From Pseudomonas lopnurensis (lineage in GTDB: Bacteria; Pseudomonadota; Gammaproteobacteria; Pseudomonadales; Pseudomonadaceae), in the NCBI RefSeq assembly GCF_015070855.1, contig NZ_JADDIX010000007.1, positions 99,734-163,733 of the forward strand: a DNA stretch of 64,000 nucleotides, in the 5' to 3' direction. A model generated the notes under the pieces. That model was not told the origin of the DNA and searched no databases. It saw nothing but the letters and a program-made list of their open reading frames with translations. Shown in pieces: positions 6,888 to 15,398 of this stretch (its first letter is position 1; every line of letters starts with the position of its first letter). The translations under genes were made by a program, and so were the position numbers.

Positions 6888-8327
6888 TCAGCGAATGAAC
6901 AGTTGCTGGATCAGTCGCTGGATCGCCGTGCCATAGGGTGGGTAGATCAGCCGCGCGGCGTTGAAGCGCGACTTGATCAGCACGCCCTTGGCCTTGCTGA
7001 AGGTGAGGAAGCCCTCATGGCCATGGTAGTGGCCCATCCCCGAGGCGCCGATACCGCCGAACGGCATGTCGTCCTGGGCCACGTGCAGTAGCGTGTCGTT
7101 CAGGCACACGCCGCCCGAATGGGTCTCGTGCAGCACGCGCCGCTGCTCGCCCTTGTCGTAGCCGAAATAATACAGCGCCAGCGGGCGCGGACGGTCGTTG
7201 ACGTAGGCCAGGGCATCGTCCAGGCGCCGGTAGGGCACCACCGGCAGCAACGGGCCGAAGATCTCCTCCTGCATCAGCTTCATCTCGTCGGCGACGTTCA
7301 GCACCAGGCTGTGGGCCAGGCGTCGCCCCTGGTCGGCGGGAAACAGCGGGATCAACTGCGCCCCCTTGCCCTCGGCGTCGGCGATGTAGCCCCTGAGGCG
7401 GCTCAACTGGCGCTCGTTGATGATGGCGGTGTAATCCGGGTTGCCTTCCAGCCTGGGGTAGAAGCGCTGTACGGCGGCACGGTAGGCGGCGACGAAGCCC
7501 TCGACCCGGTCCTGCGGCACCAGCACGTAGTCCGGCGCCACGCAGGTCTGCCCGGCATTCAGGGTCTTGCCGAAGGCGATGCGCTCGGCGGCGTCCGCCA
7601 GCGGCACATCCGCCGAGACGATGGCCGGCGACTTGCCCCCCAGTTCCAGGGTCACCGGCACCAGGTTGTCGGCGGCGGCGTGCATCACCTCCTTGCCGAT
7701 GCGGGTGGCGCCGGTGAACAGCAGATGGTCGAAGGGCAGGCGCGAGAAGGCCTGGCCGACCTCGGCCTCGCCCAGCACCACGGCTACCAGGTCGTCGGGA
7801 AAGATCCTGGCCAACAGGTCCTTGACCAGCTGCGAGGTGGCCGGGGTCGACTCGCTCATCTTGATCATCACCCGGTTGCCGGCGGCCAGTGCGCCGATCA
7901 GCGGGCCGAAGGCCAGGTACAGCGGGTAATTCCACGGCACGATGATGCCGACCACGCCGAGCGGCTGGTACAGCACGCGCGCCGAAGCCGGCTGGAAGGC
8001 CAGGCCGACACGGCGGCGCGACGGCTTCATCCACTTGCCCAGACGCTTGCCGGCATAGTCGATGCCGTGCAGGCTGGGCATGATCTCGGCCAGCAGGGTC
8101 TCGCTCCGGGCGCGGTTGCCGAAGTCGCTGGAAACCGCCTCGGCCAGCGTCTGCTTCTCGTCGAGAATCACCTGGCGCAACGCCTTGAGCCAGGCGCGGC
8201 GCTGGTCGGCGGATGGCATGGGACTGGCGCGATAGGCGGCACGCTGGGCAGCCAGCAGCGGTTGCAATGCGTCGATCTGTTGCTGGCTTTGCTGGAGACA
8301 GGCGGCGTCGGCGACCATGGCGGGCAT
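6888..8327 (-). CDS. calB: Coniferyl-type aldehyde dehydrogenase (NAD(P)+)
   Basis: A 479-residue class-3-like aldehyde dehydrogenase oxidising an aromatic or aliphatic aldehyde to the acid. Visible motifs: PWNYPLYLAFGP (131-142), the NAD(P)-site region FTGATRIGKEV, catalytic general-base Glu228 in LELGGKSP and nucleophile Cys262 in NAGQTCVAPD. The C-terminus is hydrophobic and basic (AIQRLIQQLFIR), as in membrane-associated relatives. Sequence style matches the coniferyl aldehyde dehydrogenase group of pseudomonads; the true substrate cannot be read from sequence. It is divergent from a TetR regulator with a palindrome between, so it is probably repressed by it. Confidence 0.82.
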   Translation of the reverse strand: MPAMVADAACLQQSQQQIDALQPLLAAQRAAYRASPMPSADQRRAWLKALRQVILDEKQTLAEAVSSDFGNRARSETLLAEIMPSLHGIDYAGKRLGKWMKPSRRRVGLAFQPASARVLYQPLGVVGIIVPWNYPLYLAFGPLIGALAAGNRVMIKMSESTPATSQLVKDLLARIFPDDLVAVVLGEAEVGQAFSRLPFDHLLFTGATRIGKEVMHAAADNLVPVTLELGGKSPAIVSADVPLADAAERIAFGKTLNAGQTCVAPDYVLVPQDRVEGFVAAYRAAVQRFYPRLEGNPDYTAIINERQLSRLRGYIADAEGKGAQLIPLFPADQGRRLAHSLVLNVADEMKLMQEEIFGPLLPVVPYRRLDDALAYVNDRPRPLALYYFGYDKGEQRRVLHETHSGGVCLNDTLLHVAQDDMPFGGIGASGMGHYHGHEGFLTFSKAKGVLIKSRFNAARLIYPPYGTAIQRLIQQLFIR

Positions 8328-8361
8328 TCTCTCGGCAGCGGCGGATAGGCAGGAAGAGTTC

Positions 8362-8377
8362 TAGAGTAATTACTCTA
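8362..8377. promoter_or_regulatory. Perfect 16-bp palindrome, probable TetR operator
   Basis: TAGAGTAATTACTCTA lies between the divergent aldehyde dehydrogenase (start 8327) and TetR gene (start 8461). It is a perfect palindrome in a G+C-rich background, about 34 bp before the dehydrogenase ATG, well placed to block that promoter. Assignment to the adjacent TetR protein is inference from position. Confidence 0.6.
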
Positions 8378-8460
8378 AAATGTCAAACGAGGTGCGCATC
8401 GGTCGTCAGGTCGGGCGCTTCCCTGTACTTTCGTTCCTTTCCCGTGTGGTGAGCCGAACC

Positions 8461-9117
8461 ATGGCCCCGAAGAACAAGACCCGCGAACGCATCGTCGAAG
8501 CCAGCCTGGACCTGTTCAATATCCAGGGCGAGCGCAACGTGACCACCAATCACATCGCCGCCCACCTGGGCATTTCGCCGGGCAACCTGTACTACCACTT
8601 CCGCAACAAGCAGGCGATCATCGCCGAGCTGTTCACCCAGTACGAAGATCGTGTCGCTGCCTTCCTGCGCCTGCCGGAGGGACGCGCCTTGACGCTGGCG
8701 GACAAGACCTTCTATCTGGAGGCGTTGCTGGCGGCCATGTGGCACTACCGCTTCCTGCACCGCGACCTGGAACATCTGCTGGAACGCGACAGCGAGCTGG
8801 CCGAGCGCTACCGGACCTTCGCCCAGCGCTGTCTGCGGGCCGCAGAGGATATCTACCGCGGCTTCGTCGCCGCCGGCATCCTGGCCATGGACGATCGCCA
8901 GATCGAGGCGCTGGTGCTCAACAGCTGGATCATCCTCACCTCCTGGGTGCGTTTTCTCTGCTCCGTTCGCAGCACCCCAGGCGACATCAGCGAGGAGCTG
9001 ATGCGTCGCGGCGTGTACCAGATCCTGGCGCTGGAGAGCGGCTACGTCACCGACGAGGCGCGCAACGCCGTGCAGGACCTGCTGCAGCGCCTGTATGTGC
9101 CAATGGCTGCCGTATAG
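8461..9117 (+). CDS. TetR/AcrR-family regulator of the divergent aldehyde dehydrogenase
   Basis: A 218-residue TetR-family repressor. The N-terminal HTH (RERIVEASLDLFNIQGERN, then ITTNHIAAHL-type turn and GNLYYHFRNK) is typical; the C-terminal ligand domain is rich in aromatic and Leu residues. The ATG at 8461 begins MAPKNKTRERI and is preferred; an upstream in-frame ATG at 8380 would touch the operator palindrome. The ligand is unknown, possibly the aldehyde or an acyl compound. Gene pairing with a coniferyl-type dehydrogenase is common in pseudomonads. Confidence 0.83.
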   Translation: MAPKNKTRERIVEASLDLFNIQGERNVTTNHIAAHLGISPGNLYYHFRNKQAIIAELFTQYEDRVAAFLRLPEGRALTLADKTFYLEALLAAMWHYRFLHRDLEHLLERDSELAERYRTFAQRCLRAAEDIYRGFVAAGILAMDDRQIEALVLNSWIILTSWVRFLCSVRSTPGDISEELMRRGVYQILALESGYVTDEARNAVQDLLQRLYVPMAAV

Positions 9118-9291
9118 CGGGCCGGTGGAACATCTTCCGATCCCCGGCACGAGGCACTCGCACCTTCCGTGGGAGGCCCGCCCTCGGGACGATTCAGGCC
9201 GCAGGCCTGCCAGCAAAACCCAAAGGCGGTACGGGTGTGGACCACGCTCGGAGGGTTGTAACCCGCCCCGGCTTTCCTGGCCGAGCGAAAA

Positions 9292-9318
9292 GCATCGCGG
9301 GCAAGCCCGCTCCTACAA
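9292..9318 (+). repeat. Pseudomonad REP element (single)
   Basis: Contains the stem GCGGGC-AA-GCCCGC (9297-9310) followed by TCCTACAA, the core of the widespread Pseudomonas REP (RAYT-associated) sequence. It lies in the 3' intergenic region. Confidence 0.8.
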
Positions 9319-9422
9319 AAGCCTATTGGCTCCCCCATAAGCCTTGGGTCTGTTGAGATTGCACCCTGTGAAACCAGGCCGAGACTCGTTCCCACACAAA
9401 AGCACACGCCAGCGCCCCCCCG

Positions 9423-9494
9423 TGCAGGAGCCAGCTTGCCGGCGATGGTGACCCACCGGGCGTCCCGGTCGCGAGCAAGCTCGCTCCTGCGGGG
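9423..9494. repeat. Inverted REP pair (REPIN/BIME)
   Basis: Two REP units in opposite orientation: GCAGGAGCCAGCTTGCC (starting about 9424) on one strand and GCGAGC-AA-GCTCGC-TCCTGC (9471-9490) on the other, about 25 bp apart. This is the paired arrangement mobilised by RAYT transposases; no RAYT gene is in this window. Confidence 0.75.
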
Positions 9495-9509
9495 ATGTGC
9501 CGGCTGCCG

Positions 9510-10520
9510 CTAATTTCCGCCCCGCTCCCGCCGCCATTGGGCCGGGGTGCATCCCGTCCAGCGTTTGAAGGCACGCCAGAAGGTGCTCGGTTCCGCGAAA
9601 CCCAGGGATTGGCCGATGTCGGCCAGCGAACGTTCGCCGTGGGCCAACGCATGCAGGGCGGCTTCCTTTCGGACCTCGTCCACGAGCCTCGAGAAATCCG
9701 ACTGCTGGGCCTGCAGCCGCCGCGCCAGGGTCCGCGAAGTCAGGCCGAAGGCCTGCGCGGCCTGGACCCGACTGGGCACCTGGCCATGCATCCGCGAAGC
9801 TATCCAGCGGCGTAGATCCTGCACCAGGGTGTCGGCAGGAGAAAGCGCCGCCAGACGCGCAGCCGCATGCTGCTGATGCACCCTGGCCAGTTGCGCGTCG
9901 GCCTGTGGCAGGGGCGTATCCAGGATCGTATTGTCCAGCAGCAGGCCACTGAAGGCCTGCTCGAACTCGACCGGACAGGCGAAGGCCGCCTGGTAGCCCT
10001 CGAAAGGCCCCTGCGCCGGCTGGTTGAACTGCACCTTCAGCGGCTGCACGACCGTTCCCGTGAGCCAGTGCGCGATCGCCACCACCGCCGCCAGCACCGC
10101 TTCGATCTGGTGCGGGCTGAAGGGCAGCTCCCCTTGCCGGGGATGGTAGACCAGCCAACTCGCGTCGCTTCCGGTGATCATCTGCAGGCGCCCGCCGTCG
10201 CTGACCAGGCGCTGATATTTCACAACCACCGCGATGGACTCGCGCAGCGTCGGAGCCGACTGCAGCATGAAGCCCACCAGGTTCAATCCGGCCGGCACCG
10301 CCAGTCTGCCGACCTTCAGGCCGAAACCCGGGTCCGCGGTGAGCCGCGTGGCGGCCCACCACAGCCGGGTGACATGATCGATCGGCCAGCGGTCCCGCTG
10401 CAAATCGGCCTCGGCCATGCCCGCGGCCGTCAACAGGGTGGTGGTATCGACACCCGAGCGCTGGGCCGCCAGCACGACGGTATTCACCCAGCTCATGGAA
10501 ACGCTGGCCTGCAACGTCAA
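9510..10520 (-). CDS. AraC-family transcriptional regulator (arabinose-binding-like N-terminal domain)
   Basis: A 336-residue AraC-type regulator of the OruR/ArgR-like group: an N-terminal sensor domain (about 20-205) and a C-terminal double HTH (about 235-333; DIGQSLGFAEPSTFWRAFKRW then GCTPAQWRRE). An internal ATG eight codons downstream (10496) is an alternative start. It is divergent from the flavoprotein/TPP-enzyme pair and separated from it by 100 bp, so it probably activates that operon in response to its substrate. The inducer cannot be read from the sequence. Confidence 0.85.
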   Translation of the reverse strand: MTLQASVSMSWVNTVVLAAQRSGVDTTTLLTAAGMAEADLQRDRWPIDHVTRLWWAATRLTADPGFGLKVGRLAVPAGLNLVGFMLQSAPTLRESIAVVVKYQRLVSDGGRLQMITGSDASWLVYHPRQGELPFSPHQIEAVLAAVVAIAHWLTGTVVQPLKVQFNQPAQGPFEGYQAAFACPVEFEQAFSGLLLDNTILDTPLPQADAQLARVHQQHAAARLAALSPADTLVQDLRRWIASRMHGQVPSRVQAAQAFGLTSRTLARRLQAQQSDFSRLVDEVRKEAALHALAHGERSLADIGQSLGFAEPSTFWRAFKRWTGCTPAQWRRERGGN

Positions 10521-10620
10521 TTTCTGTGGCCTCTCGGGTCAATCATGGCGCGATGGTATGCGGCTATGGTTCAGCTCTACAACAAGAAAACGGGCACTCA
10601 TGGTGAAAGGAGAATCCCGA

Positions 10621-12231
10621 TTGACAGCCATGCAGCAATCCGACGTACTGGTGGTGGGGGGCGGCCTGGCCGGTCTCGTCACCGCCCTCGAAGCCCTGCG
10701 CGCGGGCAAGCGCGTGACCCTGGTCGACCGCGACACGCCCGAACGCCTGGGAGGCCTGGTCTTGTGGGCGTTCGGCGGCATGACCCTGGTCGGCACGCCG
10801 CTGCAGGCGCGGCTGAAGATTCCCGACACGCCGGAAATGGCGCTGCGCGATTGGCTGCGCTTCGGCGAGCTGGCGCCGGATGACGAGCATGCACGGCAAT
10901 GGGCTCGCTACTATGCCGAGCGCAGCCGCGCCGAGGTCCATGACTGGCTGCTGGAGCTGGGCGTGAAGTTCATGCCGGCGGTGAACTGGGTGGAGCGCGG
11001 TCGTTACGGCGAGGGCAACAGCTTGCCGCGCTATCACATCGTCTGGGGCACCGGTCGGGAACTCGTACGACGCCTGATCGCCGCCCTGCATGCCGCCGAC
11101 AGCGGCGGGCGCCTGCAACTGCTGCACCGGCACCGCATCACCGAACTCGATCACCAGGCCGGACGGGTCAGCGGCGCCACGGCGGTCTGCGAGCGGAGCG
11201 GTGCGCAGGTGCGCCTACGGGCGCCGGTGGTGGTGCTGGCCATGGGCGGCATCAACGGCGCGCACGAGCAGGTACGCGCCAACTGGCCCAGGGACCGGCC
11301 GATGCCGTCCGGCATGCTCAATGGCGCGCACCCCTTCGCCGATGGCCGGCTTCATCGATGGGTGGCCAGCGAGCTGGGCGGGCAGATCAGCCATGCCGGC
11401 GAGATGTGGAACTACGCCGCCGGCTTCCCCCACCCCTATCCGCACTTCGCCGGACACGGGCTTTCCACCATTCCCTGCAAATCCGCGCTCTGGCTCGATC
11501 ACAGCGGCCGGCGCATCGGCCCCGAGCCGCTGGTCACCGGCTTCGATACCCACTGGCTGTGCCAGCGGGTGGCGGAGCAGGAAAAACCCTGGACCTGGCA
11601 CCTGCTCAACTGGCGGATCGCGGCCAAGGAATTCGCCCTTTCCGGAGCCGAACACAACCTGCGCATTCGCGACATGCAGTTTGCCGGCTTCCTCAAGGAA
11701 ACCCTGCTCGGCAATCACCGCCTGGTGCGCCAGATGCAGCGGGAAAGCCCGCATTTCCTGGTGGACGAGACCCTCGCCGGGCTGGCGGCGAAGATGAACG
11801 CCCTGACCTGCTCGCTGGACATCGATCCCGCCGTGCTGCAGGCCACCGCGGACGCCTTCGACGCCAATTTCGTCCGCGGCGCGCGGCTGCACAACGACGA
11901 GCAGCTTCGCCGCATCCTGCACGCACGGCAATGGGGGCCGGACCGCCTGCGCACGTGCAAGCCGGCGCCCCTGCAGATGCGCGGCGCCGGGCCGTTCATC
12001 GCCATCCAGGTCCAGCTGATCACCCGCAAGAGCCTGGGCGGGCTGCGAACCGACCTGCACAGCCGGGTCCTGGATGCCGCCGGCCAACCCGTGGACGGGC
12101 TCTACTGCGTGGGCGAGGCCGCCGGCTTCGGCGGCGGCGGCGCCAGCGGCAGGCGCTCGCTGGAAGGCACCTTCCTGCCCGGCTGCATACTGACCGCGCG
12201 CGCAGCCGCCCGCTCCATCGACATCGGCTGA
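10621..12231 (+). CDS. FAD-dependent oxidoreductase (fumarate reductase/KstD-like)
   Basis: A 536-residue flavoprotein. The N-terminal Rossmann motif VVGGGLAGLVTALEA with acidic VDRD end binds FAD; a second FAD contact GLYCVGEAAGFGGGGASG lies near the C-terminus, as in FAD-binding dehydrogenases of the fumarate reductase/3-ketosteroid dehydrogenase superfamily. No signal peptide, so cytoplasmic. The TTG at 10621 is chosen because AAAGGAGA (10606-10613) is 7 nt upstream; the ATG at 10630 is too far from it. The TPP-dependent enzyme follows after 32 nt with a near-identical SD (AAAGGAGAATC), so the pair is probably co-translated at matched rates. The substrate is unknown. Confidence 0.78.
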   Translation: MTAMQQSDVLVVGGGLAGLVTALEALRAGKRVTLVDRDTPERLGGLVLWAFGGMTLVGTPLQARLKIPDTPEMALRDWLRFGELAPDDEHARQWARYYAERSRAEVHDWLLELGVKFMPAVNWVERGRYGEGNSLPRYHIVWGTGRELVRRLIAALHAADSGGRLQLLHRHRITELDHQAGRVSGATAVCERSGAQVRLRAPVVVLAMGGINGAHEQVRANWPRDRPMPSGMLNGAHPFADGRLHRWVASELGGQISHAGEMWNYAAGFPHPYPHFAGHGLSTIPCKSALWLDHSGRRIGPEPLVTGFDTHWLCQRVAEQEKPWTWHLLNWRIAAKEFALSGAEHNLRIRDMQFAGFLKETLLGNHRLVRQMQRESPHFLVDETLAGLAAKMNALTCSLDIDPAVLQATADAFDANFVRGARLHNDEQLRRILHARQWGPDRLRTCKPAPLQMRGAGPFIAIQVQLITRKSLGGLRTDLHSRVLDAAGQPVDGLYCVGEAAGFGGGGASGRRSLEGTFLPGCILTARAAARSIDIG

Positions 12232-12263
12232 CCAAACAAGACCAACAAAAAAGGAGAATCGCC

Positions 12264-13922
12264 ATGCCCAACGGCGCCCAAGCCCTGATGAAAACCCTGG
12301 CCGATGCCGGCATCGAAGTCTGCTTCAGCAACCCGGGCACGAGCGAAATGCACTTCGTTGCCGCACTCGACAGCGAGCCGCGCATGCGCGCCGTGCTGAC
12401 GCTGTTCGAGGGTGTGGCCACCGGCGCTGCCGATGGCTATGCGCGCATGGCCGACAAACCGGCCGCCACCCTGCTGCATCTGGGCTGCGGCCTGGGCAAT
12501 GGCCTGGCCAACCTGCACAACGCACGCAAGGGCAAGGTCCCCGTCGTCAACATCGTCGGCGATCATGCGACCTACCACACCCGCTACGATGCCCAGCTGC
12601 AATCGGATATCGAGACCGTGGCGCGCAACGTCTCTGCGGATTTCGTGCGCACCTCCGCCAGCACCGCGCAGCTGTGCCAGGACGCGGTGGACGCCATCGC
12701 CGCCGCGCACGGCTATCCGGGGCGGGTCGCCACGCTGATCCTGCCGGCGGACGTCTCCTGGGGAGACGGCGGCGCCCCCTGCCCGCCGCCACCGGCGCCA
12801 TCGGCCGAATGCGCCGACGATGCCAGCGTGGCGGCCATCGCCGAGGCGATCCGCTCGGGCCGCAAGGCCGCGCTCCTGCTGGGCGGGCGCGCGCTGCGCG
12901 AGGCGGACCTGCGGGCTGCCGCGCGTATTGCTGCGCATTGCGGCGTCAGGCTGCTGGCCGAGGTCTTCCCCACCCGCCTGCAGCGCGGGGCCGGCCTGCC
13001 GGCGGTCGAACGCATCGCCTACATGGCGGAAATGGCCGGGGTGCAACTGGGGCAGATCGAGGAACTGATCCTGGTGGACGCCAAGGCGCCGGTGTCCTTC
13101 TTCGCCTATCCGGGCAAGCAGAGCGACCTGCTGCCCGCCGGCTGCAAGCTGCATGTCCTGGCCAGCCCGGCCGAGGACACCACCGCCAGCCTGGAAAAGC
13201 TCTGCGCCGCACTCGGCGCGGAGCAGACTCAACCCGCGCTGCAACCGGCCCAGCGGCCCAACCGCCCGCGCGGCAAGCTCACGGCCGCCAAGGTGTGCAA
13301 GGCCGTGGGCCATCTGCTGCCGGAGAACGCGATCCTGGTCGACGAAGCCATCACCTCGGGGCTGATGCTGTCGGCCCTGACCGCCGGCGCACCCAGGCAC
13401 GATCTGCTCACCCTCACTGGCGGCGCCATCGGCCAGGGGCTGCCCAACGCCGTCGGCGCGGCCATCGCCTGCCCCGAGCGCCCGGTGCTGGCGCTGATCG
13501 GCGACGGCTCCGCGATGTACACCCTCCAGGCGCTCTGGACCATGGCCCGGGAACAGCTCGATGTCACCTCGATCATCTTCAACAACGCGTCCTACTCGGT
13601 GCTCAATGTCGAACTGGAACGGGTCGGGGCCGAAGAGGTCGGGCCGAAGGCCAGGTCGCAACTGGACCTCACCGGCCCGGTGCTGAACTTTTCCCGCCTG
13701 GCCCAGGGCATGGGCGTTCACGCCGTTCGCGTGGAGACTGCCGAGGAACTGCTACGGGCCATGGAATACGCACTGGCCAACCCGGGCCCGCATTTGATCG
13801 AGGCGATGGTTCCACAAGCCCTGAATGGCGCCAAACGCAGGCTGCTGCCCTGGCTGCTGCGCGCCCTGCCCAACCTCCCCCCGTCTCTGGCCAGCGCCGT
13901 GAAGCGGAAAATCGCCCCCTGA
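12264..13922 (+). CDS. TPP-dependent acetolactate-synthase-like enzyme
   Basis: A 552-residue thiamine diphosphate enzyme of the IlvB/MdlC superfamily. The catalytic Glu49 lies in TLFEGVATG, and the TPP/Mg2+ motif GDGSAMY...NNASYSV lies about 412-445. Three domains in usual order: PYR (1-170), middle (185-320) and PP (355-535). It lacks an adjacent small regulatory subunit and is not with ilv genes, so it is probably a catabolic paralogue (a 2-oxoacid decarboxylase or carboligase) and not the biosynthetic AHAS. ATG at 12264 has SD AAAAGGAGAATCGCC. Co-operonic with a flavoprotein under a divergent AraC regulator. Specific reaction unknown. Confidence 0.82.
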   Translation: MPNGAQALMKTLADAGIEVCFSNPGTSEMHFVAALDSEPRMRAVLTLFEGVATGAADGYARMADKPAATLLHLGCGLGNGLANLHNARKGKVPVVNIVGDHATYHTRYDAQLQSDIETVARNVSADFVRTSASTAQLCQDAVDAIAAAHGYPGRVATLILPADVSWGDGGAPCPPPPAPSAECADDASVAAIAEAIRSGRKAALLLGGRALREADLRAAARIAAHCGVRLLAEVFPTRLQRGAGLPAVERIAYMAEMAGVQLGQIEELILVDAKAPVSFFAYPGKQSDLLPAGCKLHVLASPAEDTTASLEKLCAALGAEQTQPALQPAQRPNRPRGKLTAAKVCKAVGHLLPENAILVDEAITSGLMLSALTAGAPRHDLLTLTGGAIGQGLPNAVGAAIACPERPVLALIGDGSAMYTLQALWTMAREQLDVTSIIFNNASYSVLNVELERVGAEEVGPKARSQLDLTGPVLNFSRLAQGMGVHAVRVETAEELLRAMEYALANPGPHLIEAMVPQALNGAKRRLLPWLLRALPNLPPSLASAVKRKIAP

Positions 13923-13930
13923 GCGACAAC

Positions 13931-13961
13931 GAGACCGCAGCAACGAACGTCCTGCGGTCTC
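13931..13961 (+). terminator. Hairpin after the TPP enzyme
   Basis: GAGACCGCAG (13931-13940), 11-nt loop, CTGCGGTCTC (13952-13961): a perfect 10-bp stem starting 9 nt after the stop codon. No U-run follows, so termination strength is uncertain. Confidence 0.55.
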
Positions 13962-14131
13962 GCGGAACGCCGTCGGGGCGGCAGCAGAGAGCTGCTCCAG
14001 TATTGGAAGGCCTGGACAACCGGATCGGGTCATCAGGTGGATGGAAGGATACCGGGACAACGGCCGTCCCCGCCTCGAGATCGAGGCGATGGTCCGGCAG
14101 GAATCCGATGAACTTTTCTGTCACGCGCACG

Positions 14132-14162
14132 AAAAAACAGGGGCATATAGCCCCTGCTTTTT
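14132..14162 (-). terminator. Bidirectional intrinsic terminator, tRNA operon end
   Basis: CAGGGGC-ATATA-GCCCCTG (14138-14156) flanked by AAAAAA on the left and CTTTTT on the right, so it has a U-tract on both strands. On the minus strand it lies about 40 bp after the tRNA-Gly gene and should end that operon; on the plus strand it could end the TPP-enzyme transcript. Confidence 0.85.
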
Positions 14163-14199
14163 CATTCCGGATATTCTCGAAGAACATCCGTACGCGATT

Positions 14200-14275
<76 letters not shown>

Positions 14276-14281
14276 AAATAG

Positions 14282-14357
14282 TGGCGTCCCCTAGGGGACT
14301 CGAACCCCTGTTACCGCCGTGAAAGGGCGGTGTCCTAGGCCACTAGACGAAGGGGAC
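14282..14357 (-). tRNA. tRNA-Glu (anticodon TTC), CCA encoded
   Basis: 76-nt cloverleaf on the minus strand: starts GTCCCCTTCGTCTAG, anticodon loop CTTTCAC with anticodon TTC, T-arm GGTTCGAGTCC, ends GGGGACGCCA. Nearly identical to enterobacterial tRNA-Glu. It is first in the two-tRNA operon. Confidence 0.97.
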
Positions 14358-14429
14358 GCTGCCCGGAAACTACAGCTTTCTTCCGGCTTCCAGCGTTTCG
14401 TTTGGTGCTTCACGCTGCAAGTGGCGCGC

Positions 14430-14458
14430 ATTCTATGGAGGCCTCCGGTAGTCGTCAA
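14430..14458 (-). promoter_or_regulatory. Sigma-70 promoter of the tRNA-Glu/Gly operon
   Basis: On the minus strand TTGACG-N17-TAGAAT, followed by a G+C-rich discriminator (GCGCGCC) typical of stringently controlled stable-RNA promoters. The -10 box lies about 73 bp upstream of the mature tRNA-Glu 5' end. Confidence 0.8.
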
Positions 14459-14573
14459 GCGTTGATTCGAAAAAAATTTCTCGCACGATAAGCAGCGGCA
14501 GGCAAAGCTATCGGCCGAGCGGTCGAGCCACTACACTCGGGCCAAAAGCCAGCGGCTCGATGAGGTACAACGC

Positions 14574-15341
14574 GTGTCTCCACTCATGATCACAGGATTG
14601 ATCCTGGCCGGCATGTTCCTTCTGGTCATCATCGTCTACACCATCCAGGTCGTCGAAAAGAACAATCTCGAAAAGGCCCGCAAACGCGCCGACCTCAGTG
14701 ATCGCTGTCGACGCTGCGGCGATCTGTCCGACAGCCTTCCCGGACAGATGATGACACCTGCCCTCAAGCTGCTGCTCACGCGGCTCGAACTGAGCCTGAG
14801 CGAGCGCCTGCTATCGCTCGAGAAGGGTAACGACAAACTGGCCGCGCGCATCCAGGCCTTACGGAGCGAGGTGGCCAAGGGCGAGGCGATCGAAGTGCCC
14901 AATCCGCCGCGCCAGATTCTTACCGAAGCGCAGGCCAAGGAAGCCCGTTTCATGCTGGAGGATCTGCATGCGCAGATCGTCCGCGCCACCAAGGACGGCC
15001 AGCTGCAGCAGGCTGAAGCCAAGCACTGGGTACAGGATATCCAGCGCATGCTGGCGATACTGCATATCGAATTCTTCACCAGCCTCGGCAGGCAGGCACT
15101 GCAGCAGAACCTCCCACAACGTGCGCGCCTGGCCTTCGAGCGCGGCATCCAGCACATCCGCAAGCAGCCGACCCCCGCGAACTATCAGGCGCAGTTGAAG
15201 CAACTGCAGGCCTTGCTGGAACATGCCAATACGCTGGTGCTGAAGAATGAGCAACCGCAGGTCGAAGCGCCCAGCGAGCTGGCCGAAGGCATGAAGACCT
15301 TCGATGACGACGATCTGTGGAAAAAGAAAAACGTCTATTGA
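14574..15341 (+). CDS. Conserved membrane-anchored coiled-coil protein of unknown function
   Basis: A 255-residue protein with one N-terminal transmembrane helix (about 5-27) and a long charged, helical cytoplasmic part with likely coiled coils (70-105 and 195-225). A single CRRC pair (C45, C48) follows the membrane anchor. The C-terminus is very acidic then basic (FDDDDLWKKKNVY). GTG at 14574 is chosen because GAGG lies 9 nt upstream; ATG at 14586 is the alternative. I do not recognise a functional family. It sits between tRNA-Glu and a GST gene, an arrangement I recall from other pseudomonads near gpx-msrB-htpX. Confidence 0.7.
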   Translation: MSPLMITGLILAGMFLLVIIVYTIQVVEKNNLEKARKRADLSDRCRRCGDLSDSLPGQMMTPALKLLLTRLELSLSERLLSLEKGNDKLAARIQALRSEVAKGEAIEVPNPPRQILTEAQAKEARFMLEDLHAQIVRATKDGQLQQAEAKHWVQDIQRMLAILHIEFFTSLGRQALQQNLPQRARLAFERGIQHIRKQPTPANYQAQLKQLQALLEHANTLVLKNEQPQVEAPSELAEGMKTFDDDDLWKKKNVY

Positions 15342-15398
15342 ACGCACCGAGGCCGCTTGCCCTTCGATGCACCCCACCTGTCCCGGCGGAGAACAACA

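Larger units (their letters stand above)
9118..9509. other. Intergenic region holding REP elements
   Basis: The 392 bp between the converging TetR (+) and AraC (-) genes contain no credible gene. It holds three pseudomonad REP sequences, listed separately, and a G+C-rich stretch. The REP stems probably serve as transcript 3' ends for both genes. Confidence 0.7.

Noticed and set aside
11358-12263. Long N-terminal extension of the TPP enzyme
   Set aside because: It overlaps the flavoprotein in another frame; a strong SD and the family N-terminus place the start at 12264.
12102-13721. Minus-strand open frame of 539 codons opposite the TPP enzyme
   Set aside because: Antisense shadow of an enzyme with intact catalytic motifs.
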